Shown: positions 53,968-63,857, numbered from the stretch's first letter. The stretch: 64,000 bases of DNA from an uncultured Muribaculaceae bacterium (GCA_910578395.1 CAJTPZ010000003.1:192703-256702), one strand, 5' to 3'. Notes: generated from the letters alone by a model not told the origin. Numbers and translations: made by a program.

Positions 53968-54447
53968 TCAAAAATTTATGCGGAAGTCTTGTCTCGGCAA
54001 GTTTTTATCAGCCACAATAACTGCTCTGTGCGGATTATAGAATGCCATGCCATAGCCATGCAAATCATTCTTCATGTCCTCAAAGCGATCTTTTAATTCT
54101 TTATCATTGTCTATACCGATAAACACTGCTACATATTGGGGAGAAATGAGGGTGAATGAAGATAATCCGGCAGATTTTGAAATTATATAAAACGGAAATC
54201 TGTCAGTGCGACTGTCACACACAGGTATATCGTTTTTGAAATCATATATCATGCCCCCACAACAAACCTCCGACGGATGCAGATGAAGGGCTATACGATA
54301 AATGAGTCTATTGTCATGTCCTTCGATATTGCTGTAGGCATAATAAAGACAACGCTCTCTGAGGACATTTATAACAAAATCATAGGCAAAAGGTGAGTGT
54401 ATGCCGAATCCTCTTGATGACCGCTGCCTCTTAATCCAGTTAAACAT
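53968..54447 (-). CDS. Small conserved protein with methyltransferase-like N-terminus
   Basis: This 159-residue protein begins RSSRGFGIHSPFAYDFVINVLRE. This opening also occurs in longer Bacteroidetes SAM-dependent methyltransferases (HGIHSPFVYDF), but the Rossmann core with its glycine-rich SAM loop is not evident. A CCGG motif (Cys62, Cys63) plus Cys77 follows. The middle reads FTLISPQYVAVFIGID and DLHGYGMAFYNPHRAVIVAD, which could be the remaining strands of a shortened fold. It lies between yfhO and the 143-residue gene in a tight run. Confidence 0.65.
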   Translation of the reverse strand: MFNWIKRQRSSRGFGIHSPFAYDFVINVLRERCLYYAYSNIEGHDNRLIYRIALHLHPSEVCCGGMIYDFKNDIPVCDSRTDRFPFYIISKSAGLSSFTLISPQYVAVFIGIDNDKELKDRFEDMKNDLHGYGMAFYNPHRAVIVADKNLPRQDFRINF

Positions 54448-54460
54448 CTCACAATAAAAA

Positions 54461-57043
54461 TCAATCGTTGTCTTCCCCCGATTTGTATTGGCATGAAAGA
54501 AGACTGTAAAATAATGCCAATACAGCCCAGATGAAAATCAGAATAATTGATATGCGTGCTATCGCTGCGGTAGTGTGAAGCGAAGGCGGATCAAACGACA
54601 TGACAACAGTATGCTCACCTTCCGGTATATTCATCGCCCTTAACAAATAGTCGACACGCCCTATCGGTGTTTCCTGTCCGTCGACAGTCGCCTTCCATCC
54701 CCAAGGAAAATACACTTCGGAAAATACAGCAAGCGACGGTTGACTTAACGATGCATGATATACAAGCCTGTCGGGAGCATATTCGGTGAGACGTATTGTG
54801 TCGCCCGGCTGTGGAGCTACTTCTGGGATCTGTAAAACATCTTTGAATCTCACGTCGGCAACAGCTGTAACTGCAGGATTTATTTTATCAAGGGCCGCCA
54901 TTTCCTCTACAGGTGTATCAGCCCAGACAATATCTGACACAAACCATGCATTGCCAAGAGCATCGCGATTGACTGAGAGTTTACCATCGAGACCGATCAC
55001 ATAACGCGCATTAAGCATATCAAGAATATTATTGTCGGCTTCCGATGACATTCCTGATGTAAATTTAGAAAGATGTTGCTGAATCAGATCCTGATATCGT
55101 GTAAGTTTTGCCGCATGATACCCCCCGATTGCTTTGTGATGATAGGAAGGAGAAGGATGATAGAACCTTGGTATATCCATAACCCTGTAATGTATAGCCG
55201 TATCAGCAAGAATCGCTTTGTCGTTTGCGCTCAATGGGAATGGATCGGCAGTAGAAAGTGCCGGAGTGCAGAAACTGTCATGATTGAGATAACGCTTGTC
55301 TGCTGTATAGAGATCAGATAGTATCAGTACTGAAATTGCAGCAATAGCCATCCAGTTTTTGATGAACTTTGACGTAGCTGCCCACATAATCATTGCCGAA
55401 GCGACAATGAAAATGAGACTGCGCAGACTATCTGCTTCAACCATGGAATAACGAAGGCGCTCAACTGCCGAATAAATCACCGGATTATCAATATTAAAGG
55501 CAGAAATAGCCTCGGCAGGATATCCTTGCTGACCAAGCTGGTAACCTATCATTGATGAGATCTGAACATCGGATTGCGTGACTGCCTCACCATAAATACC
55601 GGGGAAAAATATACCCAACAGACAAAAAAACGATGCAACACCAAACGCCAGTATAAAAGACTTACGATAAAGCTTCCATGCATTAGGAGTCATAAACCAT
55701 TGACGCAAGGCAAGTATACCCAAAAAAGGCATGCAGAACTGTGCCAGAACAAGGATGCTCTCCGGTGTACGAAACCTATTATACAACGGGATATAATCAA
55801 TAAAAAGATCTGTCAGCCACATACAGTTGCGTCCCATCGCAAGCAGGATTGAAAGCACCGTGATTGAAAGCAGTGTCCATTTTAACGGTCCACACACAAT
55901 AAAACAGCCAAGTAAAAACAGCACACATACAATAGCTCCCACATATACAGGGCCATTTGTACCTTCCGGTTCTCCGAAATATTGAGAAACATAATTGAGA
56001 TACTGAGCGGTAAAATTATCAGTTTTACCGTCTTCAATCATTTTCTGAGCATCAGGAAGATCTGCAAGATTGAGCTGATGCAGTTCGCCGCCTACAGGCT
56101 TAATCGAAGCCCCACCCTTGATGTTAGGAATAATAAGTGAGAATGATTCGGTCCGACCGTAACTGTAGGCTGTAATATAGTCTTTATCAAGCCCACCCGA
56201 CGAAGTCTCTGATGAAAGCTCAGTCGCGACACCTCGGGTCGTTTCTTTCGAGTAAGCATAAGTATTGTAAAGCGAAGGCAAATTGGCACCGGCAGCCAAT
56301 ACAGCAGCAAAAAACAGTGCTGCAACAGCTTTTCCCCACGCGGCAACCTGTTTTTTTCTATAAGCAGATATGAAGTAAGCAATAAAGAGACCGATAATCA
56401 GGAAACAGAAATAATAACTCATCTGAATGTGGTTGGATGAAATCTGCATCATTGCAAACAATGAGGCAATAGCTCCACCTGCAATCCATCGGCCACGAAA
56501 TGCTAGAATAATACCTCCGATCACAGGCGGCACATAGGCAAGAGTGATAAATTTCCAAAGATGTCCGGCCCCTATAATAATGATGAAATAAGAGGAAAAT
56601 CCCCAAGCAATAGCCCCGATAAGAGCATAATACCATCGCATATGCATCGATGCGGCAAGCACAATGAATCCGGCCATCATGGAGAATAACAACCCGGACG
56701 GAGCCGGCAAGCCGGCTCGCATCACTGTATCGATCCAACGGAAGAGGCTATCGCTTGGATAAGATGGAGAGATCTGAAACGTAGGCATTCCGGAGAATAG
56801 CGAATTGGTCCAGCGAGGACGTTCGCCAGTCGACTCATACCACTGCTGCGTTTCATGACCGTTGGCTGTGCCTTGCTGTATATCATATTGCTTAAGCTGG
56901 TTACCTTCAACAGCATCAGGATGGAAAAAGGCTATGGCAATAACCGCACAGACAGCAATTGCACAGACATATCCCCAGAAATTACGGGATTTATATAGAC
57001 CTCGTAGTCCGTCGCGCAGACGTGAAACATACTCGTTTTGCAT
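54461..57043 (-). CDS. YfhO-family multispanning membrane protein
   Basis: This 860-residue protein is a large membrane protein of the YfhO/GT-C-like family. It has about 12 or more hydrophobic helices, beginning FWGYVCAIAVCAVIAIAFFHPDA. A large periplasmic C-terminal region (about 600-830) ends in a beta-domain (FSEVYFPWGWKATVDGQETPIGRVDYLLRAMNIPEGEHTVVMSF) that is typical of the family, and a final helix follows. YfhO proteins are proposed to modify cell-wall or surface glycans with sugars; the acceptor here is unknown. It has its own promoter (57078-57110) and is the first gene of a five-gene run. Confidence 0.9.
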   Translation of the reverse strand: MQNEYVSRLRDGLRGLYKSRNFWGYVCAIAVCAVIAIAFFHPDAVEGNQLKQYDIQQGTANGHETQQWYESTGERPRWTNSLFSGMPTFQISPSYPSDSLFRWIDTVMRAGLPAPSGLLFSMMAGFIVLAASMHMRWYYALIGAIAWGFSSYFIIIIGAGHLWKFITLAYVPPVIGGIILAFRGRWIAGGAIASLFAMMQISSNHIQMSYYFCFLIIGLFIAYFISAYRKKQVAAWGKAVAALFFAAVLAAGANLPSLYNTYAYSKETTRGVATELSSETSSGGLDKDYITAYSYGRTESFSLIIPNIKGGASIKPVGGELHQLNLADLPDAQKMIEDGKTDNFTAQYLNYVSQYFGEPEGTNGPVYVGAIVCVLFLLGCFIVCGPLKWTLLSITVLSILLAMGRNCMWLTDLFIDYIPLYNRFRTPESILVLAQFCMPFLGILALRQWFMTPNAWKLYRKSFILAFGVASFFCLLGIFFPGIYGEAVTQSDVQISSMIGYQLGQQGYPAEAISAFNIDNPVIYSAVERLRYSMVEADSLRSLIFIVASAMIMWAATSKFIKNWMAIAAISVLILSDLYTADKRYLNHDSFCTPALSTADPFPLSANDKAILADTAIHYRVMDIPRFYHPSPSYHHKAIGGYHAAKLTRYQDLIQQHLSKFTSGMSSEADNNILDMLNARYVIGLDGKLSVNRDALGNAWFVSDIVWADTPVEEMAALDKINPAVTAVADVRFKDVLQIPEVAPQPGDTIRLTEYAPDRLVYHASLSQPSLAVFSEVYFPWGWKATVDGQETPIGRVDYLLRAMNIPEGEHTVVMSFDPPSLHTTAAIARISIILIFIWAVLALFYSLLSCQYKSGEDND

Positions 57044-57077
57044 CTTCTTATCGATAAATGTGAGGATTAAATCATAA

Positions 57078-57110
57078 CAAATTTACAATTTATCGGACAA
57101 CAACCGCAAA
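57078..57110 (-). promoter_or_regulatory. Promoter of the yfhO run
   Basis: On the minus strand TTTG (57107-57110), 21-nt spacer and TAAATTTG (57078-57085) match the consensus, 34 nt upstream of the yfhO start. Confidence 0.7.
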
Positions 57111-57299
57111 TTTTAATCCGCAATTTGTTAAATTAGCAGTTCCAATCGGTAATGCTTAATGAAGGCAGCTAATACAATTTCATACCTAAATAATGAAAAT
57201 CATTCGTATTCCGGATATTTTACACTCATATTCATAATAAAATCACTTTTTGTAGTAAAAATTAACCAAAAGTGTTAATTAAGTTGCCCTATCAGGCTT
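57111..57299. other. Divergent spacer between yfhO and rprX
   Basis: This AT-rich part of a 384-nt gap holds no supported gene. It contains the divergent regulatory space. No further motif could be assigned. Confidence 0.4.
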
Positions 57300-57307
57300 T
57301 AAATTTG
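57300..57307 (+). promoter_or_regulatory. -7 box of rprX-rprY
   Basis: TAAATTTG is a full TAnnTTTG match; the predicted leader is about 115 nt. A purine-rich AAAGGAGAG (57347-57355) lies far upstream of the ATG and is unlikely to be its ribosome-binding site. Confidence 0.5.
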
Positions 57308-57427
57308 TAAACATAAATAAATCTTAATTGTTAATCATATAAAAACAAAGGAGAGCGAATCGCGTAACCGGAACCAGATGATTTAGTTCATTACATAGCC
57401 GGCCATGTGTTTCGATTAAAAAATATA

Positions 57428-58945
57428 ATGAAAAAATCTACAATCTGGATACTGACAATACTGATGGTTCTGACTTTTGCCGGACTGTTGTCAATGCAGA
57501 TCATGTACATGACCAACATGATCAAAATGCGTGACGACCAGTTCAGCGAAGGTGTACGCCGCAGTCTGTATGCAGTGACGTCGCTTCTCGAACAGGATGA
57601 GACACGATATTTCCTTGAAGAAGATGTTGACCGCATCGAAACAACCGCTATCAGCGGGTCATCGACGCGGCTTGAAGGAATAATCTACTCATTCAAAACA
57701 CAAAGTGGTGTTCAAGGAGATCTGACTATCAAGGCTGACAATGAAAAGATATCCAAACTCCAGAACGAGTCAGGCAATATTTTCAACAACTACAAGTCGA
57801 TGCAGGAAATGCTGAAGGGGCAATATCTCTATCAGCGTGGTCTTATCGACGAAGTCATCCTCAACATCATAAGCCAGTCGAGCAATCGTCCGATCGATGA
57901 ACGTGCCGACTCGACAACGATCAGGACGTATCTGCACACCGAACTGGCAAACAACGGCCTCGATCTGCCGTTTGAGTTTGCGATAGTCAATCGTAACGGC
58001 ATCATACAGTATCACACAACTGGATATGACAACATGGGCGATGAGAGAGACAACAATATGTTTGTCCAGACCCTATTCCCCAATGACCCGATTAACAAGC
58101 GTCACTATCTAAAAGTGTTTTTCCCTGATAAAAAGGACTACATACTTTCTTCGATCAAATTCATGATTCCAACGTTTGCATTCACGTTCATTCTCCTTGT
58201 CATATTCGTGTTTGTGATAATTCTGGCATTCCGTCAGAAAAGGCTGACAGAGATGAAAAATGACTTCATCAACAATATGACGCATGAGTTCAAGACTCCG
58301 ATTTCATCGATCTCTCTTGCAGCCCAGATGCTTAAGGATGACAGTGTTAGAAAGTCGCCGACAATGATGCAACACATTTCCAGCGTGATAAACGATGAGA
58401 CCAAACGGCTGCGTTTTCAGGTAGAAAAGGTATTGCAGATGTCGATGTTCGACCGTTCGAAAGCGACATTCAGGATTCAGGAAGTCGATGCCAATTCTGC
58501 AATCAACAGCATCACCAATACTTTCAAGCTGAAAGTTGAAAGATATGGAGGCCAGATCACCACAGAACTGGATGCGACAAATGCAATAATAAGTGTCGAC
58601 GAGATGCATTTCACAAATGTGATATTCAATCTGCTCGACAATGCTGTGAAATATCGCCGTGAAGATGTGCCACTGCACCTGACAGTAAGCACCGAGAATC
58701 TTCCAAACGAACGGTTGCAGGTGACTGTAAGTGACAACGGAATAGGCATCAGAAAAGAAGATCTCAAAAAAATATTTGACAAATTCTATCGTGTCTCTAC
58801 CGGAAACCGCCACGATGTAAAAGGCTTCGGACTCGGACTGGCCTACGTGCAGAAGATGGTGACGATCATGGGTGGCACAATAAAGGTCGAGAGCGATCCC
58901 GACCAAGGAACAAAATTTATAATAACATTACCATTAACTAAATAA
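57428..58945 (+). CDS. rprX: Sensor histidine kinase, RprX type
   Basis: The ATG at 57428 gives 505 residues. Two transmembrane helices (about 6-27 and 242-265) flank a periplasmic sensor domain. The HisKA domain has the phospho-accepting His286 in MTHEFKTPISS, and the ATPase domain has N (IFNLLDNAVKYR), G1 (DNGIGI) and G2 (GFGLGLAYVQK) boxes. The adjacent regulator closely resembles RprY of Bacteroides, so this is RprX, a sensor whose signal is unknown. It is coupled to rprY, 8 nt away. Confidence 0.92.
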   Translation: MKKSTIWILTILMVLTFAGLLSMQIMYMTNMIKMRDDQFSEGVRRSLYAVTSLLEQDETRYFLEEDVDRIETTAISGSSTRLEGIIYSFKTQSGVQGDLTIKADNEKISKLQNESGNIFNNYKSMQEMLKGQYLYQRGLIDEVILNIISQSSNRPIDERADSTTIRTYLHTELANNGLDLPFEFAIVNRNGIIQYHTTGYDNMGDERDNNMFVQTLFPNDPINKRHYLKVFFPDKKDYILSSIKFMIPTFAFTFILLVIFVFVIILAFRQKRLTEMKNDFINNMTHEFKTPISSISLAAQMLKDDSVRKSPTMMQHISSVINDETKRLRFQVEKVLQMSMFDRSKATFRIQEVDANSAINSITNTFKLKVERYGGQITTELDATNAIISVDEMHFTNVIFNLLDNAVKYRREDVPLHLTVSTENLPNERLQVTVSDNGIGIRKEDLKKIFDKFYRVSTGNRHDVKGFGLGLAYVQKMVTIMGGTIKVESDPDQGTKFIITLPLTK

Positions 58946-58953
58946 AAAACTGA

Positions 58954-59661
58954 ATGATGGACGACCGTATGCGCATTCTTCTTTGCGAAGACGATGAGAA
59001 TCTGGGAATGCTTCTCAGAGAGTATCTTCAGGCCAAGGGCTTTAATGCCGACCTCTATGCCGATGGCGAAAGCGGTTACAAGGCATTCCTGAAGGGAAAA
59101 TATGATATTTGCGTGCTCGATGTGATGATGCCTAAAAAAGACGGATTCTCTGTAGCACAAGATATTCGCACAGTAAACTCTGAAGTTCCTATCATATTCC
59201 TAACAGCAAAGCAACTGAAGGAAGATATACTTGAGGGCTTCAAAATCGGTGCCGATGACTATATCACCAAACCTTTCTCAATGGAGGAGCTTGTATTCCG
59301 TATTGAGGCTATTCTACGCCGTGTAAAGGGCAAAAAGGGTCGCGAGATCACAATGTACAAGATCGGCAAGTTTACTTTTGACACTCAAAAGCAGCAGCTG
59401 ATGATCAACGACAAAGTGACAAAACTCACAACCAAGGAATCTGAACTGTTGAGCCTGCTCTGCAATCATGTCAACGAAATACTCGAGCGAAATTTTGCCC
59501 TCAAGACAATCTGGATCGACGACAATTACTTCAACGCCCGCTCAATGGACGTGTATATCACAAAATTGCGCAAGCATCTGAAAGAAGATCCTTCGATCGA
59601 AATAATCAATATACACGGTAAAGGCTATAAACTTATTGCGCCTGAAAATGAGGCTAAGTAA
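58954..59661 (+). CDS. rprY: Response regulator, RprY type (OmpR family)
   Basis: This 235-residue protein has a receiver domain (acidic pocket Asp13 and Asp14, phospho-acceptor Asp56 in CVLDVMMPKKDG) and a C-terminal winged helix of the OmpR type (LTTKESELLSLLCNHVNEILERNF; MDVYITKLRKHLKEDP). The sequence ILLCEDDENLGMLLREYLQAKG is very like RprY of Bacteroides fragilis and Porphyromonas, where it was linked to redox and stress genes. The start is the first ATG of ATGATG; the second is equally possible. Confidence 0.92.
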   Translation: MMDDRMRILLCEDDENLGMLLREYLQAKGFNADLYADGESGYKAFLKGKYDICVLDVMMPKKDGFSVAQDIRTVNSEVPIIFLTAKQLKEDILEGFKIGADDYITKPFSMEELVFRIEAILRRVKGKKGREITMYKIGKFTFDTQKQQLMINDKVTKLTTKESELLSLLCNHVNEILERNFALKTIWIDDNYFNARSMDVYITKLRKHLKEDPSIEIINIHGKGYKLIAPENEAK

Positions 59662-59695
59662 TTTGGCCCTAAATAAATTGATGTTTTAATCTCAT

Positions 59696-59738
59696 GCAAT
59701 AGGGCGTGCGGAAGCGCGTCCTTATTGCCATAACCACA
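59696..59738. other. Imperfect GC-rich hairpin between rprY and maeB
   Basis: CAATA (59697-59701 region) can pair with TATTG near 59732, enclosing GGGCGTGCG-GAAG-CGCGTCC with mismatches. No T-tract follows on the plus strand. It may be a transcript-end or processing structure in the 100-nt gap; evidence is weak. Confidence 0.3.
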
Positions 59739-59761
59739 GTATCATCTACACATACTTTACA

Positions 59762-62044
59762 ATGGCAAAAATTACAAGCGAAATGGCGCTGGACTATCAC
59801 CGCTATCCGCGGCCGGGAAAGACAGAAGTCATCCCGACCAAACCCCACTCGACACAGCACGACCTTGCTTTAGCCTACTCTCCAGGTGTAGCCTATCCGT
59901 GCAAAGAGATCGAGGCACACCCCGAGGATGTGTATAAGTACACCAACAAAGGCAATCTGGTGGCTGTGATTTCAAATTGCACCGCCGTGCTTGGTCTTGG
60001 TGACATAGGTGCTGAGGCTGGAAAGCCCGTGATGGAGGGCAAGGCTCTGCTGTTTAAAATATATGCGGGCCTCGACTGTTTCGACATAGAGATCGACGAA
60101 AAAGATCCCGACAAATTTATTGCTATTGTCAAATCTCTGGCTCCTACCTTCGGAGGAATAAACCTTGAGGATATCAAGGCTCCCGAGTGCTTCAAAATCG
60201 AGCAGACTCTAAAGGAGGAGCTTAAGATTCCGGTTATGCATGACGATCAGCATGGTACTGCAATCATTTCCGGTGCAGGACTGCTGAACGCTCTTGAGAT
60301 ACAGAACAAAAAGATTGATGAAGTAAAACTCGTTGTAAACGGAGCCGGAGCTGCGGCTGTAAGTTGTACAAAGCTTTATATCGCTCTTGGAGTAAAGCCT
60401 GAGAATGTGGTGATGTGTGACAGCCGGGGAGTAATTTCCTCATCACGCACCGATCTTAATTCTCAAAAACGTCAGTTTGCCACTGATCGCAACATCTCTA
60501 CTCTATCCGAAGCAATGGTAGACGCCGATGTATTCCTCGGTTTGTCAGTCAAGGACGTAGTGACCGAAAAGATGCTGAAATCCATGGCACCACGTCCGAT
60601 TGTCTTTGCTCTTGCCAATCCCGATCCTGAGATCGAATATGAAAAAGCAATGGCTTCGCGCGAAGATTTGATTTTTGCAACAGGACGTAGTGACTACCCA
60701 AATCAGATCAACAATGTGCTCGGATTTCCCTATATATTCCGAGGAGCACTTGACTGCGGTGCCACAGCCATAAACGAAGAGATGAAACTGGCGGCAGTGA
60801 AAGCTATCGCCAACCTTGCCAAACTGCCTGTGCCACCCGTTGTAAATGCGGCCTATGGCATGTCACACCTCCAGTTTGGCAAAGAATATATACTTCCGAA
60901 GCCTATGGATCCACGTCTGCTGCTTGAAGTGGCTCCAGCTGTAGCCCGCGGAGCCGCCGAAAGTGGCGTTGCAACCCGCCCTATCGACGACATGGAAGCT
61001 TATAAGCACGAGCTCGAACGCTTGATGAATGCCGACAAGAAACTAATCCGCAGCATGGTTGACACTGCCAAACGTCAGCCCAAACGCGTGATTTTCAGTG
61101 AAGGCAATACTGACAACATGCTTCGTGCCGCTGTTGATGCCCTACAGGAAGGGATATGCTACCCGATACTTCTTGGTAACGATGAAATGATTGAGAAACG
61201 GGCAAAGCGTCTCGGACTGGAACTCGACGGCATCACCATCATAAACCCACGTCACGACAACGAAGCGGAACGTCGCGAAAAATTCGCCACAAGACTTGCG
61301 ACAAAACATCGCCGGAATGGAGCTACGCTACCCGAAGCTCTCGAAAAGATGTTCGACCGAAATTATTTTGGCATGATGATGGTTGAATGTGGAGAGGCCG
61401 ACGCAATGATTGCCGGTACATATTCGGCAAGTCCGGTTGCTCAGGAAATTGCAAAAGAGACTATTGGAATCCGTCCCGACTACGACCATTTCATAGACAT
61501 GCATATTGTGACTACAAAACGTGGCACATATTTCCTTGCTGATACAGGCGTAAACCGCACAACCGACGAGGACACCCTTTTCGATGTGGCACGTCTGGCC
61601 CGATATGGTGCCGGTTATTTTGCTGTAGATCCTGTGGTCGCAATGATTTCTTATAGTGATTTCGGATCAAGCCCTGAACCTGAAAGCCGCAAAGTCCACA
61701 ACGTTGTTGAGAAAATGCACAAGCTCTACCCTGAGGTAGACATCGACGGTGAAATGCAAATCGACTATGCACTCAACACCGCACACCGTGACAAAATGTT
61801 CCCTTTCTCAAAAATTGCCGGCAAAGATGTTAATACACTTGTATTCCCAAATCTCAGCGCGGCAAGCACAGCATTCAAAATGATGTTGGAAATGGGAGTC
61901 GGAGAAGCCATTGGTCCTATTCAGGTTGGCCTGAACAAACCAATTCACTTCATAAAAGTTGACTCTCCGGTACGCGATATTGTAAACCTTGCCACTGTAT
62001 GCTCGATTGACGCAGCTGTAAGCCAAAAGGTCAATACAATTTAA
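59762..62044 (+). CDS. maeB: NADP-dependent malic enzyme fused to phosphotransacetylase-like domain
   Basis: This 760-residue MaeB-type enzyme decarboxylates malate to pyruvate. The malic enzyme part (about residues 1-430) has AYSPGVAYPC, GDIGAEAGKPVMEGKALLFK, HDDQHGTA and the NAD(P) site VVNGAGAAAVSC; the C-terminal part (about 440-760) is a phosphotransacetylase-like domain (VIFSEGNTDNMLRAA, and later TVCSIDAAVSQKVNTI). In MaeB the latter is regulatory, binding acetyl-CoA, rather than clearly active. Length is normal. It faces porQ-cmk tail to tail, with a shared terminator. Confidence 0.95.
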   Translation: MAKITSEMALDYHRYPRPGKTEVIPTKPHSTQHDLALAYSPGVAYPCKEIEAHPEDVYKYTNKGNLVAVISNCTAVLGLGDIGAEAGKPVMEGKALLFKIYAGLDCFDIEIDEKDPDKFIAIVKSLAPTFGGINLEDIKAPECFKIEQTLKEELKIPVMHDDQHGTAIISGAGLLNALEIQNKKIDEVKLVVNGAGAAAVSCTKLYIALGVKPENVVMCDSRGVISSSRTDLNSQKRQFATDRNISTLSEAMVDADVFLGLSVKDVVTEKMLKSMAPRPIVFALANPDPEIEYEKAMASREDLIFATGRSDYPNQINNVLGFPYIFRGALDCGATAINEEMKLAAVKAIANLAKLPVPPVVNAAYGMSHLQFGKEYILPKPMDPRLLLEVAPAVARGAAESGVATRPIDDMEAYKHELERLMNADKKLIRSMVDTAKRQPKRVIFSEGNTDNMLRAAVDALQEGICYPILLGNDEMIEKRAKRLGLELDGITIINPRHDNEAERREKFATRLATKHRRNGATLPEALEKMFDRNYFGMMMVECGEADAMIAGTYSASPVAQEIAKETIGIRPDYDHFIDMHIVTTKRGTYFLADTGVNRTTDEDTLFDVARLARYGAGYFAVDPVVAMISYSDFGSSPEPESRKVHNVVEKMHKLYPEVDIDGEMQIDYALNTAHRDKMFPFSKIAGKDVNTLVFPNLSAASTAFKMMLEMGVGEAIGPIQVGLNKPIHFIKVDSPVRDIVNLATVCSIDAAVSQKVNTI

Positions 62045-62061
62045 AACATTTATTGCATAAA

Positions 62062-62097
62062 AAATAAGGAGAAATGTTTAGGCATTTCTCCTTATTT
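62062..62097. terminator. Bidirectional terminator between maeB and cmk
   Basis: A perfect 15-bp stem (arms 62062-62076 and 62083-62097; core AAGGAGAAATG) with a 6-nt loop lies between the convergent genes and has A-rich and T-rich flanks. Confidence 0.9.
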
Positions 62098-62134
62098 GAT
62101 TTTATACGTATTGAACAAAGAGTTCTGTCCTGGA

Positions 62135-62833
62135 TCAGCATTGTTCGTTAAACCTGTCAAGCAACCACTGGTTCTGCTCCTCTCGGCTCAAGTGAGAATT
62201 ATCAATCAGCAATGCATCATCAGCCTTACGCAATGGACTCTCATCTCGTGTCTCGTCAATATGATCGCGCTCGACCACATTTGCCAACACATCTTCATAG
62301 GCCACTTTTTCACCCTTTTCCAGAAGTTCCTTATATCTTCGTTCTGCCCTTACCTCCGCCGACGATGTAACAAACACCTTAAGCTGAGCGTCAGGAAAAA
62401 CAGTCGTACCTATATCACGCCCATCCATTACTATTCCACCATCCTTACCGAGCTCTCGCTGAAGCGCGACCAGACGATGACGCACTTCCGGAATCGCTGC
62501 TATAACCGACACATTGGATGACACATCCATCATACGAATCTCATTCTCAACGTTCTCTCCGTTAAGAAGCGTCTTCTGTTTATTACCGTCGCGACAAAAA
62601 TCTATACGTATAGACGTCAATGCTTCGGTAAGCCTTACTTGATCGACATTCCTATTGTTGTCTATCAACCTATTTCGCATGGCATATAACGTGACTGCTC
62701 TATACATGGCACCAGAGTCAATATATCGGTAACCTACTTCAGCAGCCAGCCACTTTGCCATTGTACTTTTACCTGTCGACGAATATCCATCTATTGCTAC
62801 AGTTATCTTACTTGCCATTTGTTTTTTATCCAT
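62135..62833 (-). CDS. cmk: Cytidylate kinase
   Basis: This 232-residue P-loop kinase phosphorylates CMP and dCMP. The P-loop is AIDGYSSTGKSTMA, followed by the RYIDSGAMYRAV motif and the DGRDIGTTVFPDAQLKVF segment. The start at 62833 is chosen, 5 nt after the porQ stop; Met6 (62818) is an alternative since the family core begins there. It is co-transcribed with porQ, an arrangement common in Bacteroidetes. Confidence 0.94.
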   Translation of the reverse strand: MDKKQMASKITVAIDGYSSTGKSTMAKWLAAEVGYRYIDSGAMYRAVTLYAMRNRLIDNNRNVDQVRLTEALTSIRIDFCRDGNKQKTLLNGENVENEIRMMDVSSNVSVIAAIPEVRHRLVALQRELGKDGGIVMDGRDIGTTVFPDAQLKVFVTSSAEVRAERRYKELLEKGEKVAYEDVLANVVERDHIDETRDESPLRKADDALLIDNSHLSREEQNQWLLDRFNEQC

Positions 62834-62838
62834 TTGTT

Positions 62839-63804
62839 TTATCTGGTAATATCGACCAGTTTCAGTCCAAGATTCACCATTAGTGTGGTCGCACCTGTAT
62901 GAGGTTGTGCAAGTGCCACACCCACATTAAACCGCGATGTGCTTAATCCTGCTCCGGATGAAAAGCCTGACAAAATCGACCGTTTATGTCCTTTCATGTC
63001 ACTACGCATCTTATAGTTGTAGCCAACACTTATATAGAACTTATCGGACGGGGTAAAATCAAGACCGACAACCACATGTTTCATAAAGCCACCATTGCCA
63101 TTGCGCCAACGTGTAAGATTGTAACCAGTAACCGACCATCGCATAGGCAGATTGGATATACCACGTGTCATGCCTATCCTCAAATCTACGGGCATACCCT
63201 CCGCTGTATTGTTAAAGCGCTTTAATTGTCCTCCAAGATTAGCCCCTACAACCGAAAATGACAAATCACGGTCAGGATCGTAATAATTGATACCCAGATC
63301 CACGCCTACAGCCCATGCTGTGTAAGAATCATAACTGCTATACAGCATTTTAACAGTCGCACCCAAACGCCACCGCGATGACAAATCATGGGCATAGCTG
63401 CCACTCAGTGACATGTCGATAGGAGAAAAGGATCCCACAACCGATCCATCGGGTAAAGTCTCTTCGATCGATCCGTATCCGAAATATTGTATACCGGCTT
63501 TCCAGGCACCATGATCTCCAGCAGCCCTGCCAAAGCTTACGCCGGCAAAATTGCTGTCTCCTATATAACGCATGTAATTCAAGTCAAGCCATCCCCCCAT
63601 CTCCGGTCCAAGAAGAGCCGGATTTTGGTCAGTCACATTAAGATTGTCTTCAACTGTGGAAATATTCATACCTCCAAGTCCATATATTCTTGCAGATGAT
63701 GGTATGCCAAGAAAACCATAGGCTCTGTAATCCTGTGCATGAACCCCAAACGATCCAAAGCCTAATGAAAAAATAAGCGACAAAAATTTCACCAAAGGTT
63801 TCAT
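62839..63804 (-). CDS. porQ: Type IX secretion system protein PorQ
   Basis: This 321-residue outer-membrane beta-barrel protein has a signal peptide (about residues 1-23). It follows the PorQ pattern: an opening AYGFLGIPSSARIYGLGGMNIST, many beta-strands with glycine and aromatic turns, and a closing strand. PorQ is an accessory component of the type IX secretion system and interacts with PorZ and others in attaching cargo to the surface in Porphyromonas gingivalis. Gene order porQ-cmk supports the call. The promoter lies only 5 nt from the ATG. Confidence 0.9.
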   Translation of the reverse strand: MKPLVKFLSLIFSLGFGSFGVHAQDYRAYGFLGIPSSARIYGLGGMNISTVEDNLNVTDQNPALLGPEMGGWLDLNYMRYIGDSNFAGVSFGRAAGDHGAWKAGIQYFGYGSIEETLPDGSVVGSFSPIDMSLSGSYAHDLSSRWRLGATVKMLYSSYDSYTAWAVGVDLGINYYDPDRDLSFSVVGANLGGQLKRFNNTAEGMPVDLRIGMTRGISNLPMRWSVTGYNLTRWRNGNGGFMKHVVVGLDFTPSDKFYISVGYNYKMRSDMKGHKRSILSGFSSGAGLSTSRFNVGVALAQPHTGATTLMVNLGLKLVDITR

Positions 63805-63808
63805 ACAA

Positions 63809-63816
63809 CAAATTTA
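63809..63816 (-). promoter_or_regulatory. -7 box of porQ, next to the start codon
   Basis: The minus strand reads TAAATTTG, a full TAnnTTTG match. Its last base is 5 nt from the ATG at 63804, predicting a leaderless message, as for feoAB. An inverted repeat TATGTT-CAT-AACATA lies at 63858-63872. Confidence 0.55.
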
Positions 63817-63857
63817 ATCAATAATCCACATGCATCTGCAAGCATTGCCAATAATTA

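Noticed and set aside
58304..58906. 200-codon minus-strand frame inside rprX
   Set aside because: It is antisense to the kinase core; no supporting motif.
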